Assembly: GCF_012910905.1 (NCBI RefSeq)
Contig: NZ_WTVN01000013.1
Location: 42,252-106,251, forward strand
Source of the DNA: Aromatoleum toluvorans
GTDB lineage: Bacteria > Pseudomonadota > Gammaproteobacteria > Burkholderiales > Rhodocyclaceae
Direction: 5' to 3'
Length of the DNA: 64,000 nucleotides
Under the pieces are notes generated by a model. The model did no database searches. It saw nothing but the letters and a program-made list of their open reading frames with translations, and was not told the origin of the DNA. Below are positions 1-8,429 of this stretch, one piece after another. Every line of letters begins with the position of its first letter. Position 1 is the stretch's first letter. Position numbers and translations under genes: made by a program.

Positions 1-266
1 GGCCAGCTGCCTTCGCTACCGCCCTCGCCGCCCGACGCGAGGCGCACGCGGCCGAGCCCGCCCATGCAGATCTCGCCGACCGCGAGCCCCGCGGCGACGC
101 TGCCGCGCGTGTTGATCCCGGCATCGACGATCGTGACGCCCGCATCCGTCCGCTGCACGTCGAGCCGCCACTCGTCCGCGCGGCCGATCAGCCGCGTGAC
201 GAGCGGTGCCGCGAGTTCATTGACACTCGAGCGCTCGGCCGCGAGCACTTTCGCTGCTTCGTTCAT
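1..266 (-). CDS. mch: Methenyl-H4MPT cyclohydrolase, N-terminal part (runs off left edge)
   Basis: Mch hydrolyses methenyl-H4MPT to formyl-H4MPT in cytoplasmic formaldehyde oxidation. Only about 88 N-terminal residues lie in the window. The translation has the family's opening: an SVNELAAPLV helix, then VTIVDAGINTRGS and the conserved EICMGGLGRV block. I place the start at the ATG at 266, which lies inside the end of the ATP-grasp gene (about 50-nt overlap in another frame); an internal GTG is possible. It is the last visible gene of the minus-strand H4MPT operon, directly after mtdB and the ATP-grasp gene, as in methylotroph H4MPT clusters. The family call is firm; the exact start is less so. 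Confidence 0.85.
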   Translation of the reverse strand, partial: MNEAAKVLAAERSSVNELAAPLVTRLIGRADEWRLDVQRTDAGVTIVDAGINTRGSVAAGLAVGEICMGGLGRVRLASGGEGGSEGSW

Positions 267-1410
267 TCGCCTGCTCCATGAGGAAGGGTATCTGCCGGCG
301 CCGCCGCGACAGCAGCGCCTCGACTTCGTCTGCATTGCCGCCGGCGGCTGAGACCGTGCACAGCGGCTCGCCGCGCCCGATGCTCGTGTCGCTCACCGGC
401 AGGTCGTGGCACCACGTCTGCTGCGCAAGCACCGCCGATTCCGGCGCGCCGACGCTCCAGGCGCGCTGCGCGAACACGGTCTCGAAGCCGCGCATGTCCG
501 CGGCGGCATGCCGTTCGGGCGCCGGCAAGCGGCCGTCGAGGCTCGCCTCGACGTGGGCCCGCAGCAATCCCTCCGGCAACGCGTCGGGATACAGCGCGAT
601 GCTCGCCGGCGGGCGGGGGTTGAGTTCGATCACGCGGATCTCGTCGTCGTCGAGCAGGAAGTCGAGCCCGTTCAAGCCGCGCAGGCCGAAATCGGCAACC
701 AGCGCGTCGAGCATCGCCTCCAGCGCGCAACGGACGGACGGCGCGACGCCGACCGGCCCGATACAGCCGTGGAACACGAAGGGACGCCCGCAGAACGGCC
801 GCACGATCTGCATATTGACGCCGACGAGCCGGCTGCGGCGGCCGTCGGCCACGAAGAGCGCCGACATCGGCGCGCCCGCGGCGATGCGCTGGTAATAGAT
901 CGAAGATTCCGCGTCGGCATCGTCCGGACGCGCCGCACGGACGTCCCAGCCGCCGCTGCTCGCCGCGTTCTTGCGCAGCCAGCCACGCGGCGACGGTGGA
1001 CGCTCGCAGCGGGTCTGCGGGTGGGGGATGCCCAGCGCCGCGAGGCGCCCGTAGAACTGCGCCGGATCGCGCACGCGCGCGGCGACCTCGGGTGGATTGC
1101 CCGCGAGCGGCAGCACCGCCTGCCCTGCCGCGAGGAGTTCCGGATGTCCGTCGAAGCCGCTCCCCGCCACCCACGCCTGCGCCCCCGCGGTGCGGGCACG
1201 GCCCAGGGCGTCGACCAGCGCGTCGCCGTCGATCACGAGACTCGCCGCGTCCCCGATCGGCAGGCACACTTCCGCTACGCGGCGCGTGTCGCGATCCGCG
1301 AAGAGATCCAGCGCGATCACCCGATAGCCGCTGGCGCGCGCCGCCTCGGCCAGCATGCGCGCCGAGAGTCCGGCGACGGCGAGCAACGGGGGCACGCGCG
1401 GCTCCGCCAT
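217..1410 (-). CDS. ATP-grasp family protein of the H4MPT cluster
   Basis: A 397-residue protein of the ATP-grasp fold, the carboxylate-amine/thiol ligase superfamily. An N-terminal Rossmann-like segment (LLAVAGLSARMLAEAAR) is followed by the ATP-grasp body, with GLNGLDFLLDDDEIRVIELN carrying the metal-binding E-x-N pattern of the family. Genes of this type recur in bacterial H4MPT clusters and are thought to act in cofactor biosynthesis, but the substrate is not known to me. The ATG at 1410 overlaps the stop of mtdB by one base (TGATG), suggesting translational coupling; a GTG lies one codon upstream. Its 3' end overlaps mch by about 50 nt. Operon membership is clear; the reaction is inferred only at family level. 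Confidence 0.75.
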   Translation of the reverse strand: MAEPRVPPLLAVAGLSARMLAEAARASGYRVIALDLFADRDTRRVAEVCLPIGDAASLVIDGDALVDALGRARTAGAQAWVAGSGFDGHPELLAAGQAVLPLAGNPPEVAARVRDPAQFYGRLAALGIPHPQTRCERPPSPRGWLRKNAASSGGWDVRAARPDDADAESSIYYQRIAAGAPMSALFVADGRRSRLVGVNMQIVRPFCGRPFVFHGCIGPVGVAPSVRCALEAMLDALVADFGLRGLNGLDFLLDDDEIRVIELNPRPPASIALYPDALPEGLLRAHVEASLDGRLPAPERHAAADMRGFETVFAQRAWSVGAPESAVLAQQTWCHDLPVSDTSIGRGEPLCTVSAAGGNADEVEALLSRRRRQIPFLMEQANERSSESARGRALECQ

Positions 1411-2321
1411 CACTGGCCGTCTTTCTCGGCGATGACCTCGCGTGCCATCGCGAAGGCTTCGCGGAAACCGAGATAGACCGCTTTGTCGCCTTCGCGCATC
1501 GAGCGCAGCAGCCGGTGCTCCACCTGATACTTGACGTTGCCGATCGCGAGCGCGCCGATGCCCACGCCCCGTCCTTCGGGCAGCTGCTTGCCGTCGTCCA
1601 TGACGCCGACCCCGGCGATCCCCTCGGGCGGCACCGCATTGACGTCCGCCGCGACGAGCAGCTGGGCGGCGGCCGCGCGTTCCGCTTCCGAGACGACCTG
1701 GACGCCGGCCACCGACGCCGCCAGCACGATGTCGGCCCCCGCGAGTGCCGCGCGGCGTGCCTCCGGCGTGCTCGCATCGGCACCGGCCAGCACGCAGCCG
1801 AAGCGCTGACCGGTCTCCGCGGCAGCGGCCTCGGCCGACGCCAGCTTCGCGTGATGGCCGAGCGACACCTCCGCACCGAGCCCCGCGGCGAGGACGCCGG
1901 CGATGCGCCCGACCGTGCCGGTACCGCCGAGCACGAGCACCCTCTTCCCGGCGAAGCTCGTGTCATGCGCACGCTGCAGCTGCCGCTCGACGCAGGCAAC
2001 CAGAGCCGCCGCGGTCGTGTAGGAGCCGCTCGGATCGGCCATCACCGACACTTCGAAAGGCGGCACCATCGCGGCACGCGCCGTCTCCAGCATGTCGGAC
2101 GCGAGCATCACGTTGCGCCCGCCGATGAAGATGCCGGTGGCCTTCACGCCCTTCGGTCCGCGCGAGAAGATCGCGTCCTGCGTAAGGCCGCGGATCTCCG
2201 CGGCGCTCACGTCGCAATAGGGCACGACCACGTCGTAGCCCGCGTCGACCGCCATGTTGATGTCGAACGGGCTCATCTGGGCGGAAGGGGTGAACATGTG
2301 GAGGATGTATCGGGCTGGCAT
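1410..2321 (-). CDS. mtdB: NADP-dependent methylene-H4MPT/methylene-THF dehydrogenase
   Basis: MtdB oxidises methylene-H4MPT to methenyl-H4MPT, the step before Mch in formaldehyde oxidation. The 303-residue protein starts MPARYILHMFTPS, matching the family start with PFDINMAVDAGYD just after it. The nucleotide-binding turn VLVLGGTGTVGRIAG sits near the middle, and the C-terminal part has IGALAIGNVKYQVEH. I chose the ATG at 2321; the upstream in-frame extension is low-complexity Arg/Ala translation with no family similarity. It lies in the same operon as the RFAP synthase, ATP-grasp and mch genes, which favours the H4MPT role over a THF-only role. Confidence 0.9.
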   Translation of the reverse strand: MPARYILHMFTPSAQMSPFDINMAVDAGYDVVVPYCDVSAAEIRGLTQDAIFSRGPKGVKATGIFIGGRNVMLASDMLETARAAMVPPFEVSVMADPSGSYTTAAALVACVERQLQRAHDTSFAGKRVLVLGGTGTVGRIAGVLAAGLGAEVSLGHHAKLASAEAAAAETGQRFGCVLAGADASTPEARRAALAGADIVLAASVAGVQVVSEAERAAAAQLLVAADVNAVPPEGIAGVGVMDDGKQLPEGRGVGIGALAIGNVKYQVEHRLLRSMREGDKAVYLGFREAFAMAREVIAEKDGQ

Positions 2322-2376
2322 GGGGTCCGTCCGTGGCGAAGGAAAATCGATAAAAAGGGAACGGCCGGAAGCGCGA

Positions 2377-3420
2377 TCAGGCGCTGCCGCGGCCGTCCCG
2401 AGGAGCAGAAGGTCGGTCGTCGAGCCGCGCACCGTGGTTGCGCCCGGCCACGACGACCAGCCGCAGCGCCGGATCGACGACGCCGGCCGCGCGCGCGGCG
2501 GCGACGGCCTCGGCGCAGCGCTCCGCCGACGGCAGGATCGCGAAGCCGGTCGGCCCCCACGAGCTCTGCCCGATGCCGGCGCAATAGCGCGGGCGGATCC
2601 ACTCAAGCACGCGTTCGACGGCCGGGCTGGTGTACATCGAGCCCCCCTGCGCCGGCGCGAAGTAGTCGCCGATGATCCGCTGCAGCGTCGACACGCCCTC
2701 GGCGAACGGCTCGAAGTCCGCCTCCATCGTGCCGGGCAGCACGCGCATCACGACCTGATGGCAGAGCTCGGCAGCCAGCTCGCGCGGGAAAGGCGCAAGG
2801 CGGTCCATCGCGACGCGCTCGTCGGTGCCGTGCAGGCCGTCGCAACGCTCGTCGAGCACCAGCAGCACCCGCCAGGCTTGCGGGAAGGCGATGCGGGCAA
2901 GCAGCGGCGGCGTCGCGCCTGCAGCCCCCGGCCCACCGTCGAGCAGCAGCCCTCCCCGGTCGAAGCCGGCGATGCCGACACCGGATCGACCGCCCCGCGC
3001 CAGCAAGGCGGCGATGCGCCGGGTGTCGAGGTCGAGCCCGTGACAAGCGCCGAACGCGCGCCCCAGCGCGAGCGCGAGCTGCGTCCCGGAGCCGAAGCCG
3101 GCGTGTGCGGGCGGGCCGCCATGCAGCACCACGCGCACGGGCGTGTCCGCCCCGGTCTCGGACCGCAGCGTCGCCAGATGCCGCGCGATGCGCTCACGGA
3201 CGTCGTCGGCGCAACCGGCAGGCACCACGATGGCGTCGTGCGCCGCAGCCGACACGCTCACGCGCGTGCTCATTCCGTCGATGACGAGGCCGAGGCTCGC
3301 GAAGCGGCGGCCGAGCGAGGCGTTCGGGTCGAGGAATCCGAGATGCAGCCGCGCCGGCGCGTCTACCAGGGCTACGGCGGGGGCGGCGGAGATCGACGAT
3401 GCGCATGAGGCAAAGGTCAT
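2377..3420 (-). CDS. beta-ribofuranosylaminobenzene 5'-phosphate synthase (beta-RFAP synthase)
   Basis: This GHMP-kinase-fold enzyme condenses p-hydroxybenzoate or p-aminobenzoate with PRPP, the committed step of methanopterin synthesis and a standard marker of H4MPT-using bacteria. The 347-residue protein shows the family start (VDAPARLHLGFLDPN) and the GHMP glycine-rich loop HAGFGSGTQLALALGRAFG. The C-terminal IGQSSWGPTGFAI segment is also typical. The ATG at 3420 is preferred to a start 14 codons upstream because family similarity begins with the VALVDAPARLHLGF region. It sits 55 bases upstream of mtdB on the same strand. Confidence 0.88.
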   Translation of the reverse strand: MTFASCASSISAAPAVALVDAPARLHLGFLDPNASLGRRFASLGLVIDGMSTRVSVSAAAHDAIVVPAGCADDVRERIARHLATLRSETGADTPVRVVLHGGPPAHAGFGSGTQLALALGRAFGACHGLDLDTRRIAALLARGGRSGVGIAGFDRGGLLLDGGPGAAGATPPLLARIAFPQAWRVLLVLDERCDGLHGTDERVAMDRLAPFPRELAAELCHQVVMRVLPGTMEADFEPFAEGVSTLQRIIGDYFAPAQGGSMYTSPAVERVLEWIRPRYCAGIGQSSWGPTGFAILPSAERCAEAVAAARAAGVVDPALRLVVVAGRNHGARLDDRPSAPRDGRGSA

Positions 3421-3583
3421 CGGTATTCCCTGTGTCGCGGTGGGTTCCCTGCCGGAAAGCAAGGTCTACGCGATCCACAGCAAACTCCGGGCCACAGCCC
3501 CGCCGCCTCCGAATCGGGGGCTGCACGCCGCTGCGGTGTTGCCGACGGGACACTTTGTCACGCGGCTGACACCGGGCCTGCGC

Positions 3584-4627
3584 CTACATGCGGCGATCCC
3601 GCGCTTCGGCCAACGCGGCCGCGAGCCTCTCCCACGAGGTCTCCGAGTCGGGAAGTCCGAACCGGATCAGCGCGTGGTCCCTGAAATACCGGGTCAGGAT
3701 CCCGGCCCCGGCCAGGACGTCGTGGACTTCGCCCGCGCGCGGTGAAGAGACCGTTGCGAACAGCGGCGTCGCGCCCATCACGCCCATCGGTTCGAGCATC
3801 TGCACCAGGCGCTGCCCGGCTTCGCGCAGCTGCCGGCGCATGTCGCCTTGCCATGAACGATCGGACAACGCCAGCCGTGCGACCTCGCGCGAGGGGCCCG
3901 CAATCGTCCACGGCCCGAGCCGGAATGCCAGGCGCGCGCGCAAGTCCGCCGACGCGAACAGGAAGCCGACCCGCGCGCCGGCCAGACCGAAGAACTTGCC
4001 CAGCGAGCGCAGCACGATCAGGTTCGGCGCCGCATCCGAACCGGCGACGGCGGCCAGGCTTTCCTCCGGATTCACATCGATGAAGGCTTCATCGACGACC
4101 AGGACGCCGCCGCGCGCCCTGAGCGCCGCGGCCGCCTCCAGCAGTTCGGCGCCGCCGTAGCGTTGCCCCGTGGGATTGTTGGGATTGCAGAGCACGATAT
4201 GCGGCGTGCCGGCGGCCAGTGCGCCGCGCAGGTCGCCGGCAGGGTGCAGGCGAACCGCGTGCCCCTGCGCCCTCCATGCATGAGGGTGTTCGTTGTAGAG
4301 CGGCGACAGGCAGGTCACCGAACCGTGCGGGAAAAGCTGCGGAAGCGCCTGTATCGCGGCCTGCGATCCGGCCACGGCGAGCCCGTTCCGGCTCTCGTAG
4401 TAGCTAGCGGCGGCGGCCTCGAGGCCGTCGTCCTCTTCGGGCAAACGCGCCCACGAGCGGGCGGAAAGCGGTGGCACCGGCCAACCGTAAGGGCTCACTC
4501 CGGTCGACAGGTCGAGCCAATCGGACAGGGGAATGCCGTAATGGGCTGCAGCCGCCCGCAGCCTGCCCCCGTGCTCGGGAGCCTTGGTGCCCGGGTCGTT
4601 CGCCATGCCCTCGCCTTCCCTGCTCAT
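3584..4627 (-). CDS. PLP-dependent aminotransferase-fold protein, CobD-like (threonine-phosphate decarboxylase)
   Basis: A 347-residue fold-type-I PLP enzyme. The opening HGGRLRAAAAHYGIPLSDWL followed by DLSTGVSPYGWPVP is characteristic of CobD/CobC, which decarboxylates L-threonine-O-phosphate to the aminopropanol linker of cobalamin. It has the asparagine-rich CNPNNPTGQ motif, VVDEAFID, and the Schiff-base lysine context RSLGKFFGLAGARVGF. The ATG at 4627 overlaps the upstream stop by four bases (ATGA); an internal Met at residue 8 is an alternative. No other cobalamin biosynthesis gene is nearby, so its place in an H4MPT operon is odd. It may supply linker for the corrinoid proteins at 26916 and 42278, or have been recruited to pterin-cofactor synthesis. 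Confidence 0.7.
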   Translation of the reverse strand: MSREGEGMANDPGTKAPEHGGRLRAAAAHYGIPLSDWLDLSTGVSPYGWPVPPLSARSWARLPEEDDGLEAAAASYYESRNGLAVAGSQAAIQALPQLFPHGSVTCLSPLYNEHPHAWRAQGHAVRLHPAGDLRGALAAGTPHIVLCNPNNPTGQRYGGAELLEAAAALRARGGVLVVDEAFIDVNPEESLAAVAGSDAAPNLIVLRSLGKFFGLAGARVGFLFASADLRARLAFRLGPWTIAGPSREVARLALSDRSWQGDMRRQLREAGQRLVQMLEPMGVMGATPLFATVSSPRAGEVHDVLAGAGILTRYFRDHALIRFGLPDSETSWERLAAALAEARDRRM

Positions 4628-4914
4628 GCCGCGGCGGAACAGCGCATCGCCGCGAGCTGACGGCTCAGCTGCGCCAGGCGGGCATGGATGCCCGGATCGC
4701 TGACCTTCAACACAAGATCCGCACAGCGGTGGAGGTCCTCGTCATCGGGCGCGACCCCGCAGCTGATGGCAGTTTCCAGCCGCTTCAACGACAACCGCCG
4801 GTGCCCGAGATCGAGACTGTGCCGCAGCAGGGCCACGGCGGCCGCCTTGCGTTGCGCCTCGTCCTGCGCGCCGGCGAAAGCCTCCTTCAGCTTCTTTGCG
4901 GCATCCCTGGTCAC
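4624..4914 (-). CDS. Small helical protein of unknown function in the H4MPT operon
   Basis: I do not recognise this gene. It encodes about 96 mostly helical residues (RDAAKKLKEAFAGAQDEAQR, then HRRLSLKRLETAISCG) with no signal peptide or membrane segment. I chose a GTG start at 4914 because an AGGAG sequence lies six bases upstream of it. The longer in-frame extension to 5040 reads as non-coding and gives an implausible Ser/Leu-rich N-terminus. Its stop overlaps the start of the CobD-like gene (ATGA), and it lies between that gene and the folB-like gene, so it is probably translated with them. A structural or accessory role in cofactor synthesis is only a guess. Confidence 0.55.
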   Translation of the reverse strand: MTRDAAKKLKEAFAGAQDEAQRKAAAVALLRHSLDLGHRRLSLKRLETAISCGVAPDDEDLHRCADLVLKVSDPGIHARLAQLSRQLAAMRCSAAA

Positions 4915-5105
4915 CGTGTTCTCCTGGAGGTCATGCTGCCGGGAATAAAAAGGAAAGACGCCGCACGCGAGGGAAAGTGGGGTTGAGAGGGAGAGTGACC
5001 TTCGCGTGCTTCCTGGCATCTTTCCATAAACGGAATTCATTCTTGTCGGGGCCGTGATCGGCCCGGGGATATGGGGTCGGGGGCTGATCGGTTTTTGAAT
5101 GGGAA

Positions 5106-5498
5106 TCAGGCCGCCTGCTGCAGCGGGAAAGGCGCCTGGGCGACGTATTCGTCGTACTGGCGTTCGATCATCACGCCGACGCGCCCCACTCCTTCGAGCA
5201 CCTGGGGCTTGTGCACCGACAGGCTGATCCAGCTCGGACGGAACTCCTCGAAGATCACGCCCGCGAGCGAGTCGGCAAGGTGTTCCAGCAATGCGAAACG
5301 ACGCTCCGCGAGGTACCCGCGCAGTCGCCCGACCAGTTCCGCGTAGTCGATCGTGTCCTCGATGCGGTCGCTGCGCGCCGCCCGTCCGCCGATGCCCAGG
5401 CGCAAGGTGATCGACACGGGCTGCGAACCGACCAGCTCGTGCGGATAGATGCCGACCTGCGCGTCTGCGTGAATATCGTCGATGAAGATCTGGTTCAT
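5106..5498 (-). CDS. folB: Dihydroneopterin aldolase family protein
   Basis: FolB-type enzymes convert dihydroneopterin to 6-hydroxymethyl-dihydropterin (or epimerise it), the pterin precursor of folate and methanopterin. The 130-residue length is normal. The sequence has the family opening IFIDDIHADAQVGIYPHE, the DTIDYAELV segment near residue 50, and the LLEHLADSLAG helix with the conserved glutamate. It is the first gene of the minus-strand H4MPT operon, so it is more likely dedicated to H4MPT than to folate. A perfect TGTCG-N5-CGACA inverted repeat lies about 60 bases upstream (5557-5571) and resembles sites before the corrinoid operons, suggesting shared regulation. Confidence 0.8.
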   Translation of the reverse strand: MNQIFIDDIHADAQVGIYPHELVGSQPVSITLRLGIGGRAARSDRIEDTIDYAELVGRLRGYLAERRFALLEHLADSLAGVIFEEFRPSWISLSVHKPQVLEGVGRVGVMIERQYDEYVAQAPFPLQQAA

Positions 5499-5556
5499 GT
5501 CGGTTCCCGGTGGGTGTTACGAAAACCGACGATAAATCAGCGCTGGGGCCTTAACT

Positions 5557-5571
5557 TGTCGGAATACGACA
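5557..5571. promoter_or_regulatory. Inverted repeat TGTCG-GAATA-CGACA, candidate operator of the H4MPT operon
   Basis: A perfect 5-bp inverted repeat with a 5-base spacer, about 60 bases upstream of the folB-like start. The same arrangement (TGTCG-N5-NGACA) is found at 27721, 27812, 43083 and 43164 in front of the two corrinoid operons. A further right half-site (CGACG at 5588-5592) follows 21 bases after the CGACA arm. The bound regulator is unknown. Confidence 0.5.
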
Positions 5572-5666
5572 GGTGCGATCAATCGCGCGACGTGACCCGA
5601 CCCGGAAATGTAAATCGCCGGGGGCACAACTCATCACGAGTTTGCACAGGCTGCATTAGGCTTGTA

Positions 5667-6746
5667 TTAGCCAAACTCCGCGGGCAGCGCCATCTGTTGC
5701 CACAAGAGCATGCCACCGTGGAGGTTGGCGACCTTTGCGAGGCCCGCCTCGCGCAAGATCACGGTCGCTTGCCCCGAACGCATGCCCGAGTGGCACACGG
5801 CGATCACCGGCCGGTCGCGGGGGACTTCGTCGATCCGCCTGGTGAGTTCACCGAGTGGAATCGAACGAGCACCGGGGATCTTCCCGAGCTGACCGTCGAT
5901 TTCTTCACGTTGGCGTACATCGAGCACGCAAAGTACATCGAGGTGCTGCGCCACCCACTCCGGATCGATTTCGAGCAGGCCGGCATAAGTCTTACGGACC
6001 GGCCCCCAGTCGGCCGGGGGAGACACCTTGCCGTCCTCAGGCATCCCACAGCGCAAATTGGCTGGTACTGCGACGGCGATCTGTTTGGGATGCGGCAGGT
6101 TCATGTTCTGCATGAACCCGACAAAATCCCGTTCGTCCGCTTGGCCGCCGATACGCGGGTTGTGCGCCTTTTCCTCGCCGACCGAGCTGACGGTGCGGCC
6201 GCTGTAGTCGTGAGCAGGGTAGATCAGGCAATCGTCGGGCAGAGTGAAAATCTGCTCCGTGATCGAGTGGAACATCCGGCTGGCGTTGCCCTGCTGAAAA
6301 TCGCAACGCCCGGCAGCGCGGATAAGCAGGCAGTCGCCGGTGAAGGCCAGGCAGCGGTCGTCGGTGACGAAGGTCAGGCAGCCGTCGGTATGCCCCGGTG
6401 TAGCCCGAACTTCGAGATGGCGATGACCGAAATCGACACGGTCGCCGTGTTCGAGCACCAGATTGGCCTCCGATACGGAGGCTCCATAGCGCTTCGAGAT
6501 GCCGATCAGACAGCCGGTGGCATGCTGCATCAGCCAACTACCCGTCACGTGATCGGCATGGCAATGGGTATCGAGAGAAGCAACCAGCGTCAGCCCGAGT
6601 TCCTGGATCAGTGCCAAGTCACGGAGATGCTGTTCGAACACGGTATCGATGATGACTGCGTGGCGGGTCGTCAAGTCCCCCAGAAGGTAGGTGTAGGTGG
6701 ACGACACCGCGTCGAACAGCTGCCGAAAAATAAGGTTGCCGTACAT
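5667..6746 (-). CDS. Persulfide dioxygenase-rhodanese fusion (ETHE1-like MBL fold)
   Basis: A 359-residue two-domain protein. Residues 1-235 are a metallo-beta-lactamase domain with the metal motif HCHADH at 61-66, the later TPGHTDGCL and TGDCLLIR motifs and PAHDYSG, as in ETHE1-type non-heme iron persulfide dioxygenases, which oxidise glutathione persulfide to sulfite. Residues 255-359 are a rhodanese domain with an active-site loop CHSGMRSGQA (Cys near 318). This fusion is known from bacteria as PRF/CstB-like proteins handling reactive sulfane sulfur. I chose the ATG at 6746 (MYGNLIFRQLF), where family similarity begins; the upstream extension is Arg/Pro-rich. It stands alone and has no obvious tie to the C1 genes. 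Confidence 0.85.
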   Translation of the reverse strand: MYGNLIFRQLFDAVSSTYTYLLGDLTTRHAVIIDTVFEQHLRDLALIQELGLTLVASLDTHCHADHVTGSWLMQHATGCLIGISKRYGASVSEANLVLEHGDRVDFGHRHLEVRATPGHTDGCLTFVTDDRCLAFTGDCLLIRAAGRCDFQQGNASRMFHSITEQIFTLPDDCLIYPAHDYSGRTVSSVGEEKAHNPRIGGQADERDFVGFMQNMNLPHPKQIAVAVPANLRCGMPEDGKVSPPADWGPVRKTYAGLLEIDPEWVAQHLDVLCVLDVRQREEIDGQLGKIPGARSIPLGELTRRIDEVPRDRPVIAVCHSGMRSGQATVILREAGLAKVANLHGGMLLWQQMALPAEFG

Positions 6747-6905
6747 CGATGAAGATCTTCCAGGAACGCGACGAGGCCGTTGATGGAACGACGTGAACAT
6801 GCCCGTTCAACCATAGCTTGCGCGCAACCCGATTTTCAAGCAGCGCGAGCGTTTCCGCTGGAGTTGCTCGGCGGCCTGGTTTCCAGCACGTTCCTTGGGC
6901 AGCAC

Positions 6906-6923
6906 GGGCCCCACACGGGGCCC
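6906..6923 (-). terminator. Hairpin after metQ
   Basis: GGGCCCC-ACAC-GGGGCCC forms a perfect 7-bp stem with a 4-base loop, 11 bases past the metQ stop. No clear run of Us follows, so it may stop transcription weakly or just protect the 3' end. Confidence 0.5.
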
Positions 6924-6934
6924 GGCCCGAGCCG

Positions 6935-7729
6935 TCAGAATGCCGGCACCACCGCGCCCTGGTACTTTTCGGCGAGGAACTTCTTCACTTCGGGGGACGT
7001 GAGCGCCGCGGCCAGCTTCTTCATCGCCGGGCTGTTGGCATTGTCTTCCCGCGCGACCAGCAGGTTGGCGTAGGGCGAGCTGGCGTCTTCGATGAACAGC
7101 GAATCCTTCACCGGGTTCAGCTTGGCCTGGATCGCGTAGTTGGTGTTGATCAGGGCGAGGTCGACCTGGTTCAGCACGCGCGGCAGCGTGGCTGCCTCGA
7201 GTTCGCGGAACTTCAGCTTCTTCGGGTTGGCGACGATGTCTTTGGTGGTCGCGATGATGTTGTTCGGATCCTTCAGCGTGATCACGCCCTGTTTCGCCAG
7301 CAGCAGCAGTGCGCGGCCCGAGTTGGACGGGTCGTTCGGCAGCGCCACGGTGCCGCCTTCGGGCAGCGCGGCGAGCGACTTGTGCTTGAGCGAATAGCCG
7401 GCGAACGGCTCGACATGGACCTTCGTCACGACGGTCTGGATGTCGTTCTTCTGCTTCTTCTTGAACTCGTCCAGGTAGGGCTTGTGCAGGAAGAAGTTGC
7501 CGTCCACCCGCTTCTCGTTCGTCTGCATCGAAGGCTGCACGTAGTCGGTGAAGACCTTGACTTCCAGTTCCACGCCCTCCTTCGCCAGCATCGGCTTGAC
7601 GAACTCCAGCAGCTCGGCGTGGGGCACGGGGGTGGCGGCGATCACCAGCTTGTCGGCAGCGTGGGTCGTCGCGGCGAAAGCGAAGGTGCCGATGGCGGCG
7701 CACAGCAGTTTGCGGATGGTCAGGGTCAT
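6935..7729 (-). CDS. metQ: Methionine ABC transporter, substrate-binding protein
   Basis: A 264-residue MetQ/NlpA-family binding protein for methionine. A signal peptide (residues 1-24, ending THAAD) has no clear lipobox cysteine, so it is likely a soluble periplasmic protein or an unusual lipoprotein. The mature part has the family blocks ATPVPHAELLEFVKP, NFFLHKPYLDEF, VALPNDPSNSGRALLLL and NTNYAIQAKLNP. It is the distal gene of metN-metI-metQ, 37 bases after metI. Methionine import fits a locus rich in methyl-group chemistry, but no linked regulation is visible. Confidence 0.93.
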   Translation of the reverse strand: MTLTIRKLLCAAIGTFAFAATTHAADKLVIAATPVPHAELLEFVKPMLAKEGVELEVKVFTDYVQPSMQTNEKRVDGNFFLHKPYLDEFKKKQKNDIQTVVTKVHVEPFAGYSLKHKSLAALPEGGTVALPNDPSNSGRALLLLAKQGVITLKDPNNIIATTKDIVANPKKLKFRELEAATLPRVLNQVDLALINTNYAIQAKLNPVKDSLFIEDASSPYANLLVAREDNANSPAMKKLAAALTSPEVKKFLAEKYQGAVVPAF

Positions 7730-7766
7730 TAAAGGCTCCTCGTAGGAAAGGTCAATGTCGCAAAGA

Positions 7767-8429
7767 TCATTTGCGACTGAAACGCAGCACGAGCCGGTCG
7801 CCCGCGAGCTGGATGAATTGCACCAGCAGCACCAGCAGCGCGACGGTGATCACCATCACTTCTGTCTGGAAACGCTGGTAGCCGAAACGGATGGCGAGAT
7901 CGCCCAGGCCGCCGCCGCCGATCACGCCCGACATCGCCGCATACGACATCAGCGTGATCGCGGTGACGGTGGTGGCTGCGATCAATCCGGGCATCGCCTC
8001 GGGCAGCAGTGCGCCGAAGATGATGCGGTGCGTCGGAATGCCCATCGCCTGGCAGGCCTCGATCACGCCGCGATCGACCTCGCGCAGCACGTTCTCGACC
8101 AGCCGGGCGAACAGCGGCGAGGTCCCCACCACCAGCGGCGGGATCGCGCCTTCGACGCCGAGCGAGGTGCCGATCAGCAGCACCGTGACCGGAATCATCA
8201 CGATCAGCAGGATCAGGAAAGGCACCGAGCGCAGCACATTCACGATGAAGGACAGCACGCGGTACAGCCCGCGCTGCTCCAACAGCTGGCCGCTCGCGGT
8301 CACGAACAGCAGGATGCCCAGCGGCAGGCCGAGCAGGATGGTGAACAGCAGCGACACGCCGGTCATCACCAGCGTTTCCCAGGTCGCGAACGCGATGTCG
8401 CCCCATTCGATCATCGACAGGTCGATCAT
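7767..8429 (-). CDS. metI: Methionine ABC transporter, permease
   Basis: A 220-residue inner-membrane permease with five or so hydrophobic spans (for example TLVMTGVSLLFTILLGLPLG and SFIVNVLRSVPFLILLIVMI). The coupling-helix region EACQAMGIPTHRIIFGALLPEA is the EAA-loop signature of MetI. The ATG at 8429 overlaps the metN stop (ATGA); a second Met five residues in (MIEWGDIAF) is an alternative start. It partners MetN at the cytoplasmic face and MetQ in the periplasm. Confidence 0.93.
   Translation of the reverse strand: MIDLSMIEWGDIAFATWETLVMTGVSLLFTILLGLPLGILLFVTASGQLLEQRGLYRVLSFIVNVLRSVPFLILLIVMIPVTVLLIGTSLGVEGAIPPLVVGTSPLFARLVENVLREVDRGVIEACQAMGIPTHRIIFGALLPEAMPGLIAATTVTAITLMSYAAMSGVIGGGGLGDLAIRFGYQRFQTEVMVITVALLVLLVQFIQLAGDRLVLRFSRK

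Noticed and set aside
263..1999. Long 578-residue minus-strand open frame over the ATP-grasp and mtdB genes
   Set aside because: It is Arg/Ala-rich, has no family similarity, and shadows two well-supported genes; GC-rich DNA gives many such frames.
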